A stretch of DNA of 64,000 nt from Pohlia nutans (GCA_022496805.1 CM040094.1:15337501-15401500), one strand, 5' to 3'; positions 10,900 to 22,236 are shown, counted from the stretch's first letter. Notes: a model not told the origin generated them from the sequence alone. A program made the numbers and translations.

Positions 10900-11210
10900 A
10901 CATGATTTTCCAAAATAAGTAGAATCAAATAATGGAAACCATACCATCTTGTAGTGCATGTTATTTTAAGTTCATCACAACATTTTTTAAATTTTTGGAT
11001 AATTTGGGATTTTAAATTCAATTTAAATAGGAAGAGCTTGAAAATTTAATTACAATTTATTAATTAAAAAAATGATAGATTCAACTGTACAAATGTGATT
11101 TTCACATTGAAATTTACAACTCCTCTTTGTACTTCAACTCTATTTTTGTTATTTATGAAACATTTTATAACACATCTTTGAAATCAATCTTGAAGTTAGA
11201 CGTTAAAGGG
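10900..11210. mobile_element. Right half of a family C piggyBac-like MITE
   Basis: Starts at ACATGATTTTCCAAAATAAG, which matches the middle of the complete copy at 49,701-50,240, and ends GACGTTAAAGGG followed by TTAA (11,211-11,214). The left half is missing: the junction is exactly the GGGGTTAA end of another element, so a nested insertion followed by loss is likely. Confidence 0.6.
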
Positions 11211-11214
11211 TTAA

Positions 11215-11838
11215 CTGTCTTACTAAAGGTATTAAAAAGAAATCAATCAAAAGTTAAGATTATTTTGGAAGGTTTTAACACCCCTAATTTGCGAAGTTCA
11301 CAATTAATGAACGTGACAAAGTAAAAGCAATTTTGGTGTTAATCCTGAAGTGTGCAAGGAGCCCCGTGGAGACATGTATGGTTGTCTTCCAGTCAAACGT
11401 TGATTTTCACCTAGTTCCTGATTTCAAATGGTTCAGATCAAGAAAGTGTGGGGCTATCTTCTACTTTTTAGTCCAATTTATCATCCTTCAAAAATAACAA
11501 AATTTCGTTTTTTACAACACTTTCAAACCTCAAAATCCGAAAACTCCATTATGCACTGCAATTTCTTTCTATCAGATTTCTTTTTATGTAAGCTAAAAAG
11601 CATGTCACCCACACGTCATTGTTCCTCACTATTATTTACATTTTCTTTGAAAAATTCATACTATTTAAATCATTTTTGTAATTACTATAATTTATACCAA
11701 AAAAAGATTTTGAAAAATCTTATAAATTTTAATTTTATTTAAGTAATTATTAAAAAATTAGGATAAATTGATTTGACAATACTTTATATGAGAAAAATAC
11801 AAAAAATATATATATAATATAGTGTGGACGTTTAAGGG
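11215..11838. other. AT-rich stretch ending in an orphan TTAA-element right end
   Basis: No gene is seen. GGACGTTTAAGGG at 11,826-11,838 followed by TTAA is a right terminus of the CGTCC family. A matching left end could not be identified. The TTAA at 11,839 is shared with the left end of the next element. Confidence 0.5.
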
Positions 11839-11842
11839 TTAA

Positions 11843-12435
11843 CCCCTAAAGGACCGTAAGGCCCCCATGGGACTTCTGGAACTAGAAAATAGGGAAATTT
11901 GGGTTCATGGGGTTTGAATTGTAGGATGAGCAACAAAGAGACCCTGGCTCTTTTTGAGAGCCAAATCTGTAGGTACTTCTCGATCGGAAATTCATCAAGT
12001 GAGCGATTTTTGGTGATTTTTTTGAGTTGCACAGTGGGTATTTTGGCGTCACTTTAGGCCCTCATATCTTACTCCTCACACCTCCAAATTATTTGAAAAA
12101 ATTTCCACATGTTTAGAATGATGATTTCTACTCACAGTAAAAATTTCAAAAAATTTGGAGCACTTTTGAACAATCCAATTTCAGCATGTGTACAAAATAC
12201 CCCAAACAAGTTCTATCAATCTTCTCAACGGTGGCATAAATTTCAAAAATTATGCGATTTTGTTGATCTTTTTTTCATAAAAAAGCTATGTAAGTCTTCT
12301 TTAGTTTCAACGGTGCCGATCGTCAAATTTACCCCACGCCAATGAAGAATTGAGCTTACTACAAGAGCTAGTCAAGAATACAAGAGCTAGTCAAAAAACA
12401 AGAGCTAAGTTCGACACCCCCCGGTCCTTTAGGGG
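11843..12435. mobile_element. piggyBac-like MITE (family A)
   Basis: 593 bp between TTAA at 11,839-11,842 and 12,436-12,439. The terminal inverted repeat CCCCTAAAGGACCG is perfect over 14 bases. It is homologous, in the opposite orientation, to the element in ALDH intron 1 (16,629-17,122): both carry the words GTACACATGCTGAAAT and CCCCAAACAAG or their complements. No ORF of note. Confidence 0.85.
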
Positions 12436-12480
12436 TTAAGTAAGATTCAAGATTTGCCATGAACTCTTGTAAACAACAAC

Positions 12481-12810
12481 TATAACATTCAATAGCCTTC
12501 AAGAAGGCTTCCTGATAGTCTCATCCACCTTTATATATGGACTGACAAATGATCTGTAATTGAATGGGCTATTGAATCAAATAAACAATTACATGACACT
12601 ATTGAATTGTGATTGAGTGAGTGCTCTGGATTATTGTTCACCATGGTCAATTGCTCTTGCTTAATACCACCTACTCCATAGTTACTGATGTGATGTGGAA
12701 TATCTCACATCATTTCATCGAGGGATGAAATAAAGTGAGATATTCCACATCATTATGATGGGAGAAATGATGGAAGAAGGCAACAGTCACAAAGGCTACA
12801 AAATGTTATG
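12481..12810. mobile_element. TIR-type MITE with CATAACATT ends, copy 1
   Basis: The left end TATAACATTCAATAGCCTT and right end AAGGCTACAAAATGTTATG are inverted repeats. The interior holds a palindrome built on GATGTGGAATATCTCACATC. Two further copies lie at 28,745-29,137 and about 42,552-42,876. The target duplication is not clear, so the superfamily is left open. Confidence 0.7.
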
Positions 12811-14080
12811 ATGGATGAGTGATTTGCAGCAGTTTTTCTATAGTAATCCTTATAACTATCAAAATCACTCATGAAGAATGAAGAATGATGATGGTTTTTT
12901 GAAAATTTCCTGTGAAACCACCTCAAATTCCGGACACATTAAAATAGTTAGTAGGCACTTTTTTCTCATCCTGGGGTAGATCAGGGTATCATCGGTGATC
13001 ATCGGTGATCCCAACTTCCCAGCCAAAAGAGCCTAGTGGTACACTACCATCGTCTAAGTTAGTACCAATTTCCATATAGCAACTCTTCTCTGAGAGAGTA
13101 ATCATATTCTCATCCAGATGGGCATTTCTCATTCAATAAATGAATTGGCTGTACTGACAATCCCAACATGTACCCTGAGAGTACATTTTCGGTAGAATGT
13201 ACACTCAGACCTCTTTGACAAAAGTTCTAATAGTGCTACTACCAGACTCAAATGAACATGGCAACAATATACAATAGCACAAAATTGAACACATGATCTA
13301 GTAACACCTAAACAATGAATCGCCCATATTTTCAACAATGACACCATCAAGGATTAAACAATTGCCGTCCGTTTAAACATTTCAACTTATATGGAGCACT
13401 CATTTTCAATGATAAAAATTGTAGCACATAAAACTTTGGGTTTATTAACCAAGCTCAATTTTTAATTAAATTTTTCACAATATATGATTTTTTTATAAAT
13501 TTTCAAATTTAATATGCATAAACCACTATTGATGTTAGTAGGTGTACCAATAACTGTCTTTCATTTCTAATCCAATCAAATTGTTAGCTTGGTATTCACC
13601 GAGTGTATTCATAATTAATGCTTGTGATAACTAAATTGGAAACTCTTGAAGTTAAAACATGTGCTTTTATAAATGACTACAATGGGTACCTAACAATTTC
13701 TGGTGCTTCTACCTTAATGTACGCCAAGTCTTAAATAGTACTGAACCCAGCCGTCACCATCGACATCTCATGTTGGATAATCAATTTTTTTGAAAAATTC
13801 GATTTTTCAACAAACGCCAAACTTTGTGAATGTTCTTCAAGAATATATGTTTTACCATACAAAATAGATTTATTTTGAAAATACAATTTCATAAAGGTTT
13901 GTGCTTCTCTTTTCATAATTATTTTTTCTCTTTTCATAATTATTTTTTGCCGATCTTGATGACTGAGTATGGTATTGGAGGTAATTCTTTTAGGAACCTA
14001 CATAGCTACCCTTCATCTCTACATCGACATACATTAATTTTTGACAAGAAATGGCACATGTCATCTTACGATCGATTAAG
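12811..14080. other. Gene-free upstream region
   Basis: No gene is supported. Short direct repeats: ATCGGTGATC twice near 12,990-13,010, and a 23-base TCTCTTTTCATAATTATTTT unit twice at about 13,905-13,950. Confidence 0.5.
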
Positions 14081-14130
14081 GTGACGCGGACCCCCGCATA
14101 TCTGACGTGGACCCTCAAAATCTGACGTGG
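14081..14130 (+). promoter_or_regulatory. Three TGACG(T/C)GG boxes upstream of the ALDH gene
   Basis: TGACGCGGACC near 14,082, TGACGTGGACC at 14,103 and TGACGTGGA at 14,123, about 510-550 bp before the ATG. ACGTGG and TGACG cores are known bZIP (ABRE / TGA-type) sites in plants. The inference is stress or ABA control. A TTTATAA sequence at 14,194-14,200 could be the TATA box. Confidence 0.5.
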
Positions 14131-14631
14131 AAATCCAATTGTGTCTGAACCCGCTCACGTACACTCCGACTGGTTTATGGATGACGAACTTCATTTATAA
14201 CGCATCCATCCACCCTCAGTCGTCTCTCTCCTCTGGCGCAACAGTGTCTTCCTCTAGGGCAGAGGACAGAAATGGTGGACAGGCACGCACCCCCACCCTC
14301 ATCTACAGCCCGCCGGCCAACGCCATCCCTCACGCAATCCGACCAGCACCTCCGCTTCACATCCCTCACGTGAATCCCGAAAAGAAAACCACACAAATCG
14401 ACCAAAAATCGAGGCAATTTTCTGTTTTTTCCCCTTTTTCCAAAATGGTACTGAACTAGCCTTGGATTATCTGTTTTTCCTCCTTTTTTCAAACAATGGA
14501 TTCCTCTGTCGATGACGATGCCATCGCCGAAACAATTTTATCGTCGAGTGAATAATTGCTCTGATCCGAAAGAGAGTTCGGGGTGAATGGAGTGGGAGGG
14601 TTTTGAGCTTGGGGTTTGAGTAACTTAAGCG

Positions 14632-17600
14632 ATGGCGATGGCGAGAGTGGCCAGGGGTTTGGCCGGATTCGGGAAACGGGGGTTCAAAGTGGAGCGATCG
14701 AACATGTTCGAGGTGGTGAACCCGGCCACGGGGAAGGTGATGGGCGAGCTTCCGGAGGAAGGCCCCGCGGAGGTTCTTGCGAAATTCGAAGCGTTGGCAG
14801 CCGGGCAGAAGCGGTGGCGGACCGTTCCCGTGGCGGAGAGGCGAGCCATGCTGGAGCGGTTCAACGAGCTTCTGCGGCTCAACATGCCGGCGCTCGCGAA
14901 GACGCTGACCATGGAGATGGGGAAGCCCATCGCGCAAGCGAAGAACGAGGTAAGGGCGACGGTGGACAGAGTCCGCTTCTACCTCGAGAATTACGAGAAG
15001 GTTCTGAAAGAGACGACCGTGCTGGAGACCAGCATTTTGAAGGAGAAGGTCATTTACGAGCCGCTCGGAGTCGTGGCGAACATCTCAGCTTGGAATTACC
15101 CCTACTTCGTTTCTACGAACGTTTTCGCTGCCGCTTTGTTGACGGGGAATGCCGTTCTGTATAAGCCCAGTGAGCACGCCACTTTGACAGGGTTTGAAAT
15201 CACAAGGTCAGTGGATCGTGCTCTCGGACTTCTTTTTTTTTGGTTCAATTCTCTTTCGTTTTTTGGATTAACGCATGAATTGTTCTTCGCTGATTCTGGT
15301 GATATCAAACTTTGGATCATCGTTTTCACAATCTGATCAATTGAAAGAGCTGAGAGGTTGAGAGCATTAACTCCTAAAGGACCAAGGATTCATGGTTTTA
15401 AAATGCCAAATTCAATTGAGAGCATTAAAGCTATGTCCACCTTTTTCCTTTCAGCATTTTTGAGTAGATGATATGATTGAATTTTTCATTCTAATGCCAT
15501 GAGTCCTTGGTCTTATTATTTGAGTAGATCATATAAGGACTTTCTTTTATTCAATTCTCTTTTGCTTTTGGATTAACACATGAATTCTTCTTCGCTGATT
15601 CTGGTGATATCAAACTTTGGATCATCGTTTTCACAATATGATCAACTGAAAGAGCTGAGAGGTTGAGAGCATTAAAGCCATGTGCACATTTCTCCTCTCA
15701 CGTTTTTTTCAGCATTTTTGAGTAGATCATATAATTGAATTTTTTATTTTAATGCTTGGTCTTACTCTTTGAGTAGATCATATAATTGAATCTTTCATTT
15801 TAATACTTGGTCTTACTCTTTGAGTAGGTCATATAAGGACTTTCTTTTATTCAATTCTCTTTCGCTTTTTGGATTAACGCATGAATTGTTCTTCGCTGAT
15901 TCTGGTGATATCAAATTTGGATCATCGTTTTCACAATATGATCAATTGAAAGAGCTGAGAGGTTGAGAGCATTAACCCCTAAAGGACCAAGGATTCATGG
16001 TTTTAAAATGCCAAATTCAATTGATCATATTGTGAAAAATATAATTCAGATGAGAGCAAATTTTATATCAACAGAATCAATGAAAAATATTGTGAAAAAA
16101 TAAATGAAGTTGAACAAAAATAAGTCCACCTAGAATCTACTCCAAATTGCTAAAAAAAACCATGAGACTCAATTTGGGCTTCTTGGTCCTTTAAGGGTTA
16201 AAGCCATGTGCACCTTTTTCCTTTCAGCATTTTTGAGTAGATCATATAATTGAATTTTTCATTTCAATGCCATGAATCCTTGGTCTTATTATTTGAGTAG
16301 ATCATATAAGGACTTTCTTTTATTCAATTCTCTTTACTTTTGGATCAACACATAAATTGTTCTTCGCTGATACTCCATCTGAATCTCATAATATGATCAA
16401 TTGAATTTGTCATTTTAATACCATGAATCCTTGGTCTTATTATGCCATCCATTGTGCTTCTATCATGGTGATTAGAACTAGACGACTGTCCAACCTCTTT
16501 CTTGTCCACTTTCTCAATATCGCTTGATAAAACACCTAAAGTACCAAGAAGCCCAAATTGGGCCTCGCTTTTTCTTAGCAGTTTTGAGTAGGTCTCATGT
16601 AGACTTCCTTTTGTTCAAATTTATTTAAACCGTAAAAGACCGGGGTGTTGAACTTAGCTCTCGTTTTCTTGACTAGCTCGCGTAGCGAGCTCAATTCTTC
16701 ATTGGTGTGGGATAATTTTGATTTTTAGAAAATGCCACCGTTGAAAAGATTGATGGAACTTGTTTGGGGTACTTTGTACACATGCTGAAATCGGATTGTT
16801 CAAAAATGCTCCAAAAAATTTGAAATTTTTATTGTGAGTAGAAATCATCATTTTAAACATGTGCAAAAAATTTCAAGTAATTTGGAGGTGTGAGGAGGAA
16901 GATATGAGGGTTTGAAGTGACACCTAGATACCCTTCGTGCAACTCAAAAAAATCACCAAAAATCACTCACTTGATAAATTTTCAATCAAGAAGTATATAT
17001 AGATTTGCCTCTTAAAAAGAGCCAGGATCTCTTTGTTGCTCATCCTCTATTCAAAACCCAAGAACCCGAATTTCCTCACTTTTTAGTTCCAGAAGCCGCA
17101 TGGGCCTTACGGTCCTTAGGGGTTAACACATGCAATGTTCTTCACTGTTTCACTGTTTCACTGTTTCTGGTGATATAAAAGTTGGTCCTATCGAAGTCAT
17201 TATTTATACAATATGATCGATTGGATTGATCATTTTAAAACAATGAATGTGCAGGTTGCTGTATGAGGCAGGAGTACCGAACAATGTGTTTGCAACGACC
17301 ACAGGCAGGGCGGAGACAGGGTCGGCAGTGGCGTCATTGAAAGGGCTGGGAGGGTTGTTTTTCACGGGCTCGTACAAGACGGGGCAGCAGATTGCCAAGC
17401 AAACTGCTCCCAATCTTGTGAAGCTGCAGCTGGAGCTGGGTGGGAAGGATCCTGTGTACGTGAGGGCAGATGCGCCCAACATTGCTGCGGCTGCGGCGTC
17501 GATTGCCGACGGTGCGTTTTACAATTGTGGCCAGAGTTGCTGTAGTGTGGAGAGGGTGTATGTTGACAAGAGGATATACAACGAGTTTCTGGATGCTTTT

Positions 17601-20206
17601 GTGAAGAACATCATGTCTTTCAAGGTGGGCGATCCCTTGAAGTCCGAGACCTACATTGGTCCTGTGGCCAGGCAACCTCACTTGCCATATCTTGCTGCTC
17701 AGGTCAGTACTCACAGCCCTGTTCTATAACCCCTAAAGGACCATAAGGCCACCAGGTGGCTCTTGTTTTTTCCAGTAATTTTGAGTAGGTTTTATGTAGA
17801 TTCTTTTTTGTTAATTTAAAATAAGTAATTTATTCAACATATGCGATATTCTTCACTAGTTTTAGTGATATAAAATTTGGTGCCATTCAAATTATAATTT
17901 TCACAATATGATCATTTAAACTTGTCAATTTTAAACCATGAATCCTTGGTCCTTCAGGGGATAATACTCTCTCTGTCCAGAAATAACTCTCCTAGTTTTT
18001 GGCATGTTTTAACTCGACGCCTTTTTTCTGCCAAAAGAAACCGTCTCAGTACTGGAAACATGGTCTGTCTTTAACAGTAGTATGTAGTTTTTGTGTCACT
18101 CTCATTGTCCGTCCCATTTGAAGTGGACAGTAGTATGCTCAGGTCAGTACTCACAGCCCTGTTCTATAATACTCCCTCTCTGGAAATAACTGTCCTAGTT
18201 TTTGGCATATTTTAACTTGACACTTTTTTTTTTTTTTTTTTTCCAAAAGAGACCGTCTCAGTACTCGAAAAATAGTCTATCTTTAACAGTAGTATGTAGT
18301 TTTTGTGTCATTCTCATTGTCCGCCCTGTTTGAAGTGGACAAGGCTCACATTTGAAGTGTTTGAAGTGGACAGGGCTCACATTTGAAGTAAAAAACTAGG
18401 ACAATTATTTCCGGACAATGGGAGTAGCTTTTATTTTTTCTTTCGGCTTCGTCTTTTACTGTACAGTCGGGTACAAGTTGCTTATGAATTTTTGACTCCT
18501 CCCTCATAAAAATAGAGTCCCTTGTGCTCGATATGGCACCCATGGACCTACAAATTGAAAGGGACATTCCTACTCTAGTTCTCTACTGGTAGGAATTTTT
18601 TTTACTATATTTGCAATCTTCAGAATCAATGCGGCTGCTTGATATAGGATCTACCTACGTTCAATGCTTATGAAAAAAAATTGTAAGCATGTTGTACCCA
18701 ACTGTAGTATGCAATTGGAAATGCAGGCAACAGGCTTTTTGAACTCTTGATTGATTGATTGATTCTAGAGTCAATGAAATGAATGAATTAGCGTCATTAT
18801 GAGAAGCAGTGAACCTCAAACGGGTATTTAGAATGAACCATTGTCCAAAGTTTCACTGTAGAAAGATGTCATACCTGTTTCAAACAAAATCGTGAAGAGG
18901 TCTCCCTATGGGATACTGAGCCCTTCATAGGGAGGCCTTTCATAGGGAGATCTCCCCGTGAATTCTATATTTCAGGATGTTGTCTAAAAGTTCTTGAAAC
19001 AGTCTAATTTTACTGAAAACACTATTAGTTGCTGGACAAATTGATCTTGTACTTTAGAATGATTCGATCCAGGTTTCAAAAATCTAGGGCTCTTTGCGAA
19101 TATTCGAATATTGTTGTTGTATTTGTAGCAAGCTAATTGTTTAGAATCTTGAGGTCAGCAACCAATTAGAGTGGAGATTATTAAAATGAGGTTTGAGAAC
19201 CCCTTCGTACACCTACACATATCCCCCACCTTGAACCCTCCTTTCTTAGACGCCGCAACTTTCTGGAATGTAAGAATGTTGTAAAAACAGAAAATCCCAC
19301 CCACTACGGTAAGTCACTCACTTTGCTCCTTTGCCACTTCACCATAGGAAAACCCTTGCTCGATTATGGTTATGCTTATCTTGTGACCAACCCCAATGGT
19401 AAGGTAGAACAGATAATCATTAAAGGCTAATTTGGAGAATTTGGAGACGGGCTTAGGACGCAAAATCGGCCCTGCCTGCCGATTTTGTACGTTTGTAGAG
19501 GTGATTCTACACGTTCTCCACAGGTTCCCAGCTGTGTTCTCTCAGCTTTTTAACATTAGAGAACGCACCGTGTGGAGCTGATTCTGCACATGAGCTCGCT
19601 CCTGTGCAGAATCCGCCCCACACGGCGCATTCTCTAGTACGTGACTACTCACAACCACCAATCGCAACCTTCCAACTGACGAGGGTGAGAATCCAAGAGG
19701 AGATAATCACTCAAGGGATTATTGTGCAAATGAGGTTTGACACCCCCTTCTGTGTTTTTTTTTTGCAGGTGCAGGACGCGGTTAGCAAAGGAGCGCGCGC
19801 AACATCGCACACGGGTTTAGACAGCAACCAAGGAGGATTCTTCTTCCCGCCGACGGTGCTGTTGGACGTGAACCACAGCATGGATGTGATGAAGGACGAG
19901 TCGTTCGGGCCGTTGATAGGAATTCAAGCAGTGGAGAATGATGCAGAGGCCTTGGCACTGATGAACGACACGCCGTACGGGCTGACTGCCAGCGTGTATT
20001 GCAAGAACAGCCAAGACGCGGAGAACATCCTGCGCGACTTGGACGTGGGCACGGGCTACTGGAATTGCTGTGACCGAGTGTCCCCGCGCTTGCCTTGGTC
20101 CGGCCGCAAGGGCTCCGGCTTGGGAGTCACTCTGGGCATGGATGGGCTCCGTGCCTTTGTACAACCCAAGGGAATTCTCCTTCAGAGCCCCTCCAACAAG
20201 GATTGA
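14632..20206 (+). CDS. Aldehyde dehydrogenase, succinate-semialdehyde (ALDH21/ALDH5-like)
   Basis: Three exons, 14632-15206, 17255-17702 and 19769-20206, join in phase to 486 codons, the normal ALDH length. ALDHs oxidise an aldehyde to a carboxylate with NAD(P)+. Visible landmarks: AWNYPY near 153-158, KPSE 178-181, cofactor loop FTGSYKTG 228-234, general base E252 in LELGGKDP, catalytic C287 in GQSCC, ESFGP at 385-389, and GYWNCCDRVSPRLPWSG near the end. An in-frame TAA precedes the ATG by one codon, fixing the start; no clear transit peptide is seen, so a cytosolic enzyme is plausible. The WNCC...SPRLPW tail is unlike ordinary ALDH2 or ALDH10. ALDH21 of mosses is a cytosolic NADP-dependent succinic semialdehyde dehydrogenase (recalled); R113 and R448 are candidate substrate-carboxylate contacts. 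The subfamily is inference. The introns of 2.0 and 2.1 kb are filled by tandem repeats and MITEs. Confidence 0.9.
15240..16440. repeat. Tandem repeat of about 300 bp in ALDH intron 1
   Basis: Three full units and one partial, each running TTCAATTCTCTTT...GGATCATCGTTTTCACAAT...GAGAGGTTGAGAGCATTAA...CATTTTTGAGTAGATCATA. Units two and three start at about 15,537 and 15,837, exactly 300 bp apart. The TTAA in the GAGAGCATTAA word is intact in unit 2. In unit 3 it is filled by a complete MITE (15,976-16,197). In unit 1 it is filled by the first ~55 bp of the same MITE (from about 15,374). Confidence 0.85.
15976..16197. mobile_element. piggyBac-like MITE (family B) with in-window empty site
   Basis: 222 bp between TTAA at 15,972-15,975 and 16,198-16,201. 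Ends CCCCTAAAGGACCAAGG and CTTGGTCCTTTAAGGG. The neighbouring tandem unit at about 15,665-15,685 reads GAGAGCATTAAAGCCATGTG with one TTAA, the exact pre-insertion site. The body carries TTGATCATATTGTGAAAAAT, shared with other family B copies. No ORF. Confidence 0.9.
16530..17254. mobile_element. Family B piggyBac-like MITE remnant abutting the ALDH exon 2 acceptor
   Basis: It begins with a degenerate end (CACCTAAAGTACCAAGAAGC) and continues, in reverse of 15,976-16,197, through CAATATGATCGATTGG and TCATTTTAAAACAATGAAT. Other copies then end CATGAATCCTTGGTCCTTTAGGGG, but here the sequence turns directly into GTGCAG and exon 2. It is interrupted by the family A element at 16,629-17,122. Confidence 0.65.
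16629..17122. mobile_element. piggyBac-like MITE (family A), nested
   Basis: Bounded by TTAA at 16,625-16,628 and 17,123-17,126. The right end reads GGCCTTACGGTCCTTAGGGG; the left end is eroded (ACCGTAAAAGACCGGGGTG). The interior matches the 11,843 copy in reverse. It is inserted into a family B element. Confidence 0.75.
17730..17960. mobile_element. piggyBac-like MITE (family B) at an ATAA target
   Basis: 231 bp with ends CCCCTAAAGGACCATAAGG and CCTTGGTCCTTCAGGGG, flanked by ATAA at 17,726-17,729 and 17,961-17,964 instead of TTAA. A duplicated copy of the flank at 18,141-18,175 reads CCCTGTTCTATAATACTCCC without the element, confirming a 4-bp ATAA duplication. It lies 28 bp inside the 5' end of ALDH intron 2. 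Confidence 0.85.
17965..18171. repeat. Duplicated exon 2 / intron 2 junction
   Basis: The sequence from GCTCAGGTCAGTACTCACAG (exon 2 end plus donor, 17,697 on) recurs at 18,137 on. A truncated Stowaway-like sequence lies between. The second copy therefore presents an identical AG|GTCAGT donor at 18,143. The first copy then received the MITE at 17,730. Confidence 0.8.
18172..18424. mobile_element. Stowaway-like (Tc1/mariner) MITE
   Basis: The left end CTCCCTCTCTGGAAATAACT and right end CAATTATTTCCGGACAATGGGAG are inverted, flanked by TA at 18,170-18,171 and 18,425-18,426. The CTCCCT..GAAATAA..TGTCCTAG terminus is characteristic of plant Stowaway elements. About 253 bp, no ORF. A right-truncated sister starts at 17,966. 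Confidence 0.75.
18430..19768. other. Rest of ALDH intron 2
   Basis: No element or gene is recognised. A short tract at 18,898-18,955 repeats CATAGGGAG in both orientations around GGTCTCCC. The acceptor TTTTTTTTGCAG ends at 19,768. Confidence 0.5.
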
Positions 20207-20324
20207 ACAGAGCAACAATGACACAGGTGCCTCTGTTCTGAAAAAATACTCCCTTGTTTGAACTGTTGTGTAATTGAGTTGAATCAAATTGTGTTGGTCA
20301 AATCACCCATTTCCATCACTTTAA

Positions 20325-20646
20325 CCCCTAAACGTCCAGGCATCCAGAAACTGGATCACGAACAAATTCAAAGCCTTGCAACTTTCTCATACAACCTTGG
20401 ATGACTTTCATCCAAGTCATCTTTGTAAGCCTATTAAATTCTCTACCAATTACAATAAACCTCTTGTGAAGGGGGGTTGTTGATAACATTGGAGAGGCCT
20501 CCAACTACAAGTATGTCAAATTTGTTGAGTAGATTTTAGACTTGCAATGGTCCTCTCATGTGCACCTCATGTACATCTGAGCTATGCTAATATTTACTTT
20601 TGAGGTTAGGATCTTCTTCTGTTCAAAGGATTGGTAAGTTTAGGGG
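20325..20646. mobile_element. piggyBac-like MITE (family C)
   Basis: 322 bp between TTAA at 20,321-20,324 and 20,647-20,650. Left end CCCCTAAACGTCCAGGC followed by the sub-terminal palindrome ATCCAGAAACTGGAT. Right end GTAAGTTTAGGGG. It starts about 115 bp after the ALDH stop codon, so it may fall in the 3' UTR. Confidence 0.8.
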
Positions 20647-20650
20647 TTAA

Positions 20651-21010
20651 CCCATGAGGACCGAGGATTCATTGTTTTAACCCCTAAAGGACCAAGGATT
20701 CATGGGTTTTAAAATGACAAATTTAATCAATCACAAATAAACTTGAACAAAAGAAAGTTCACACGATACCCCTAATGCTAATAACAAACATGAGCCTCAA
20801 TTTGGACTTCTTGTTCCTTTAGGGGTTCAATTGATCATATTGTGAAAAATATAATTAAGATGGGACCAAATTTAATATCAATGGAATATGTGAAGAACGT
20901 TGCATGTGTTGGTAAAAAAAGAAAGAAATTTGAACAAAAAGAAATTGCACATAGGACTCATTCGAAAAGAAAGCATGAGGCCCAATTTGGACTTCTTGGT
21001 CCTTTCAGGG
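20651..21010. mobile_element. Family B MITE containing a second family B MITE
   Basis: The outer element runs from TTAA 20,647-20,650 (CCCATGAGGACCGAGGATTC) to CTTGGTCCTTTCAGGG at 21,010, followed by TTGA in place of TTAA. The inner copy is at 20,681-20,825 (CCCCTAAAGGACCAAGG to CTTGTTCCTTTAGGGG). It sits at the internal TTTTAA of the outer one; its right-hand TTAA is lost (TTCA). The two elements share the TTGATCATATTGTGAAAAAT body word. Confidence 0.75.
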
Positions 21011-21332
21011 TTGAGTATTTCAGCATATGAGGAATGTTGGGAATTTATTTTTTCTCATAAATGGAGATTAGGTGTGTTGGTAATGCTATGGTTTACACTA
21101 CATTGACTTCCAATCTGCAACACTGGTTGGTTAGGTGAGAACAATATTTGGTAGCAGGCTGTAATAGCACATTATTCAGATCATGCACTTGGTGCTTGTT
21201 TGTCATTCAATACTATGTATTTGACATCTGGTGTATACAGTACAAATCCGTCTTTATACAAAATAGAGGTGCAACTTGCACGCCACCAATACTTGCTCCT
21301 ACTAAATGCAAAACCATAACTCAAATGGTTAA

Positions 21333-21909
21333 CCCCTAAACGTCACAGCGTCCAGAAACTGGACGACGAATGATTTCAAAGCCTTCTCACGTTCTCATCA
21401 ACGCTTGGATGATACTCATCCAATTTTTTGGAGATTCTTCACCAAGTTGTCCTATCTAATGGCTGGATTTAGTCATACTAGAGTACATATTTTTCTAAAA
21501 TTACAAATGTAGAAGTATGTCAAGTCGTTGACCGAGCCAAAATTGCATTGACTCTAGTTCAAAGTGGAATCGTGAAAAATGAGGTCATAAATTTAAGAAA
21601 CACAAAAATTTCGAAGTATCACCACGTTTAAGAGTATCTCATTTCAAACTCATTCCAACAAATTTTACTCGAAAAATATTGAAATTTAGTTTGTAATCGA
21701 ATTTACAAGGAATTTTTAATTTTAACTTTCAAAATTTATAATTAAATATTGATGATTGTATTAGTGAATGGAACCGTACGGATGGAATCTAAAATTCAAA
21801 ATCTAGAACTTTCATTTGTATATCAATTCCAGAATATTCTTCTAAATAGTAGTTTATAATGCTTTTTCTCAAATTGTCAATTCCAGGGACACCTTGGTAC
21901 GTTAAGGGG
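21333..21909. mobile_element. piggyBac-like MITE (family C)
   Basis: 577 bp between TTAA at 21,329-21,332 and 21,910-21,913. Left end CCCCTAAACGTCACAGC, then the palindrome CGTCCAGAAACTGGACG. Right end GGTACGTTAAGGGG. AT-rich, no ORF. The sub-terminal CCAG..CTGG palindrome recurs in other family C copies. Confidence 0.8.
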
Positions 21910-22236
21910 TTAATCAACAAGTGACTAGTCACGTAGTTTTTGCCTTAGTAATTACCCTAGATTTATTTTTACACCTTTGTTTGTATTGTTCACTCATGTA
22001 ACTCTCTCCCTTGGTGGAGCAAAGACAACAAAACTCTAAGCACTAAGTCATCCATACTAACTTGATTAAATATCTCCACAAAATGATGTATAGAAAATAA
22101 ACAACCATTGCCAACATTCTTCACATAATGTAAACACAACAAATCATAATCCAAAACCTTGGATCAATGGATTTTTATTTGGTTCCTAGTTACTAGAAAT
22201 GTAGTCATAGAGTCTACCCTTGAAAGGGTGCATTAA

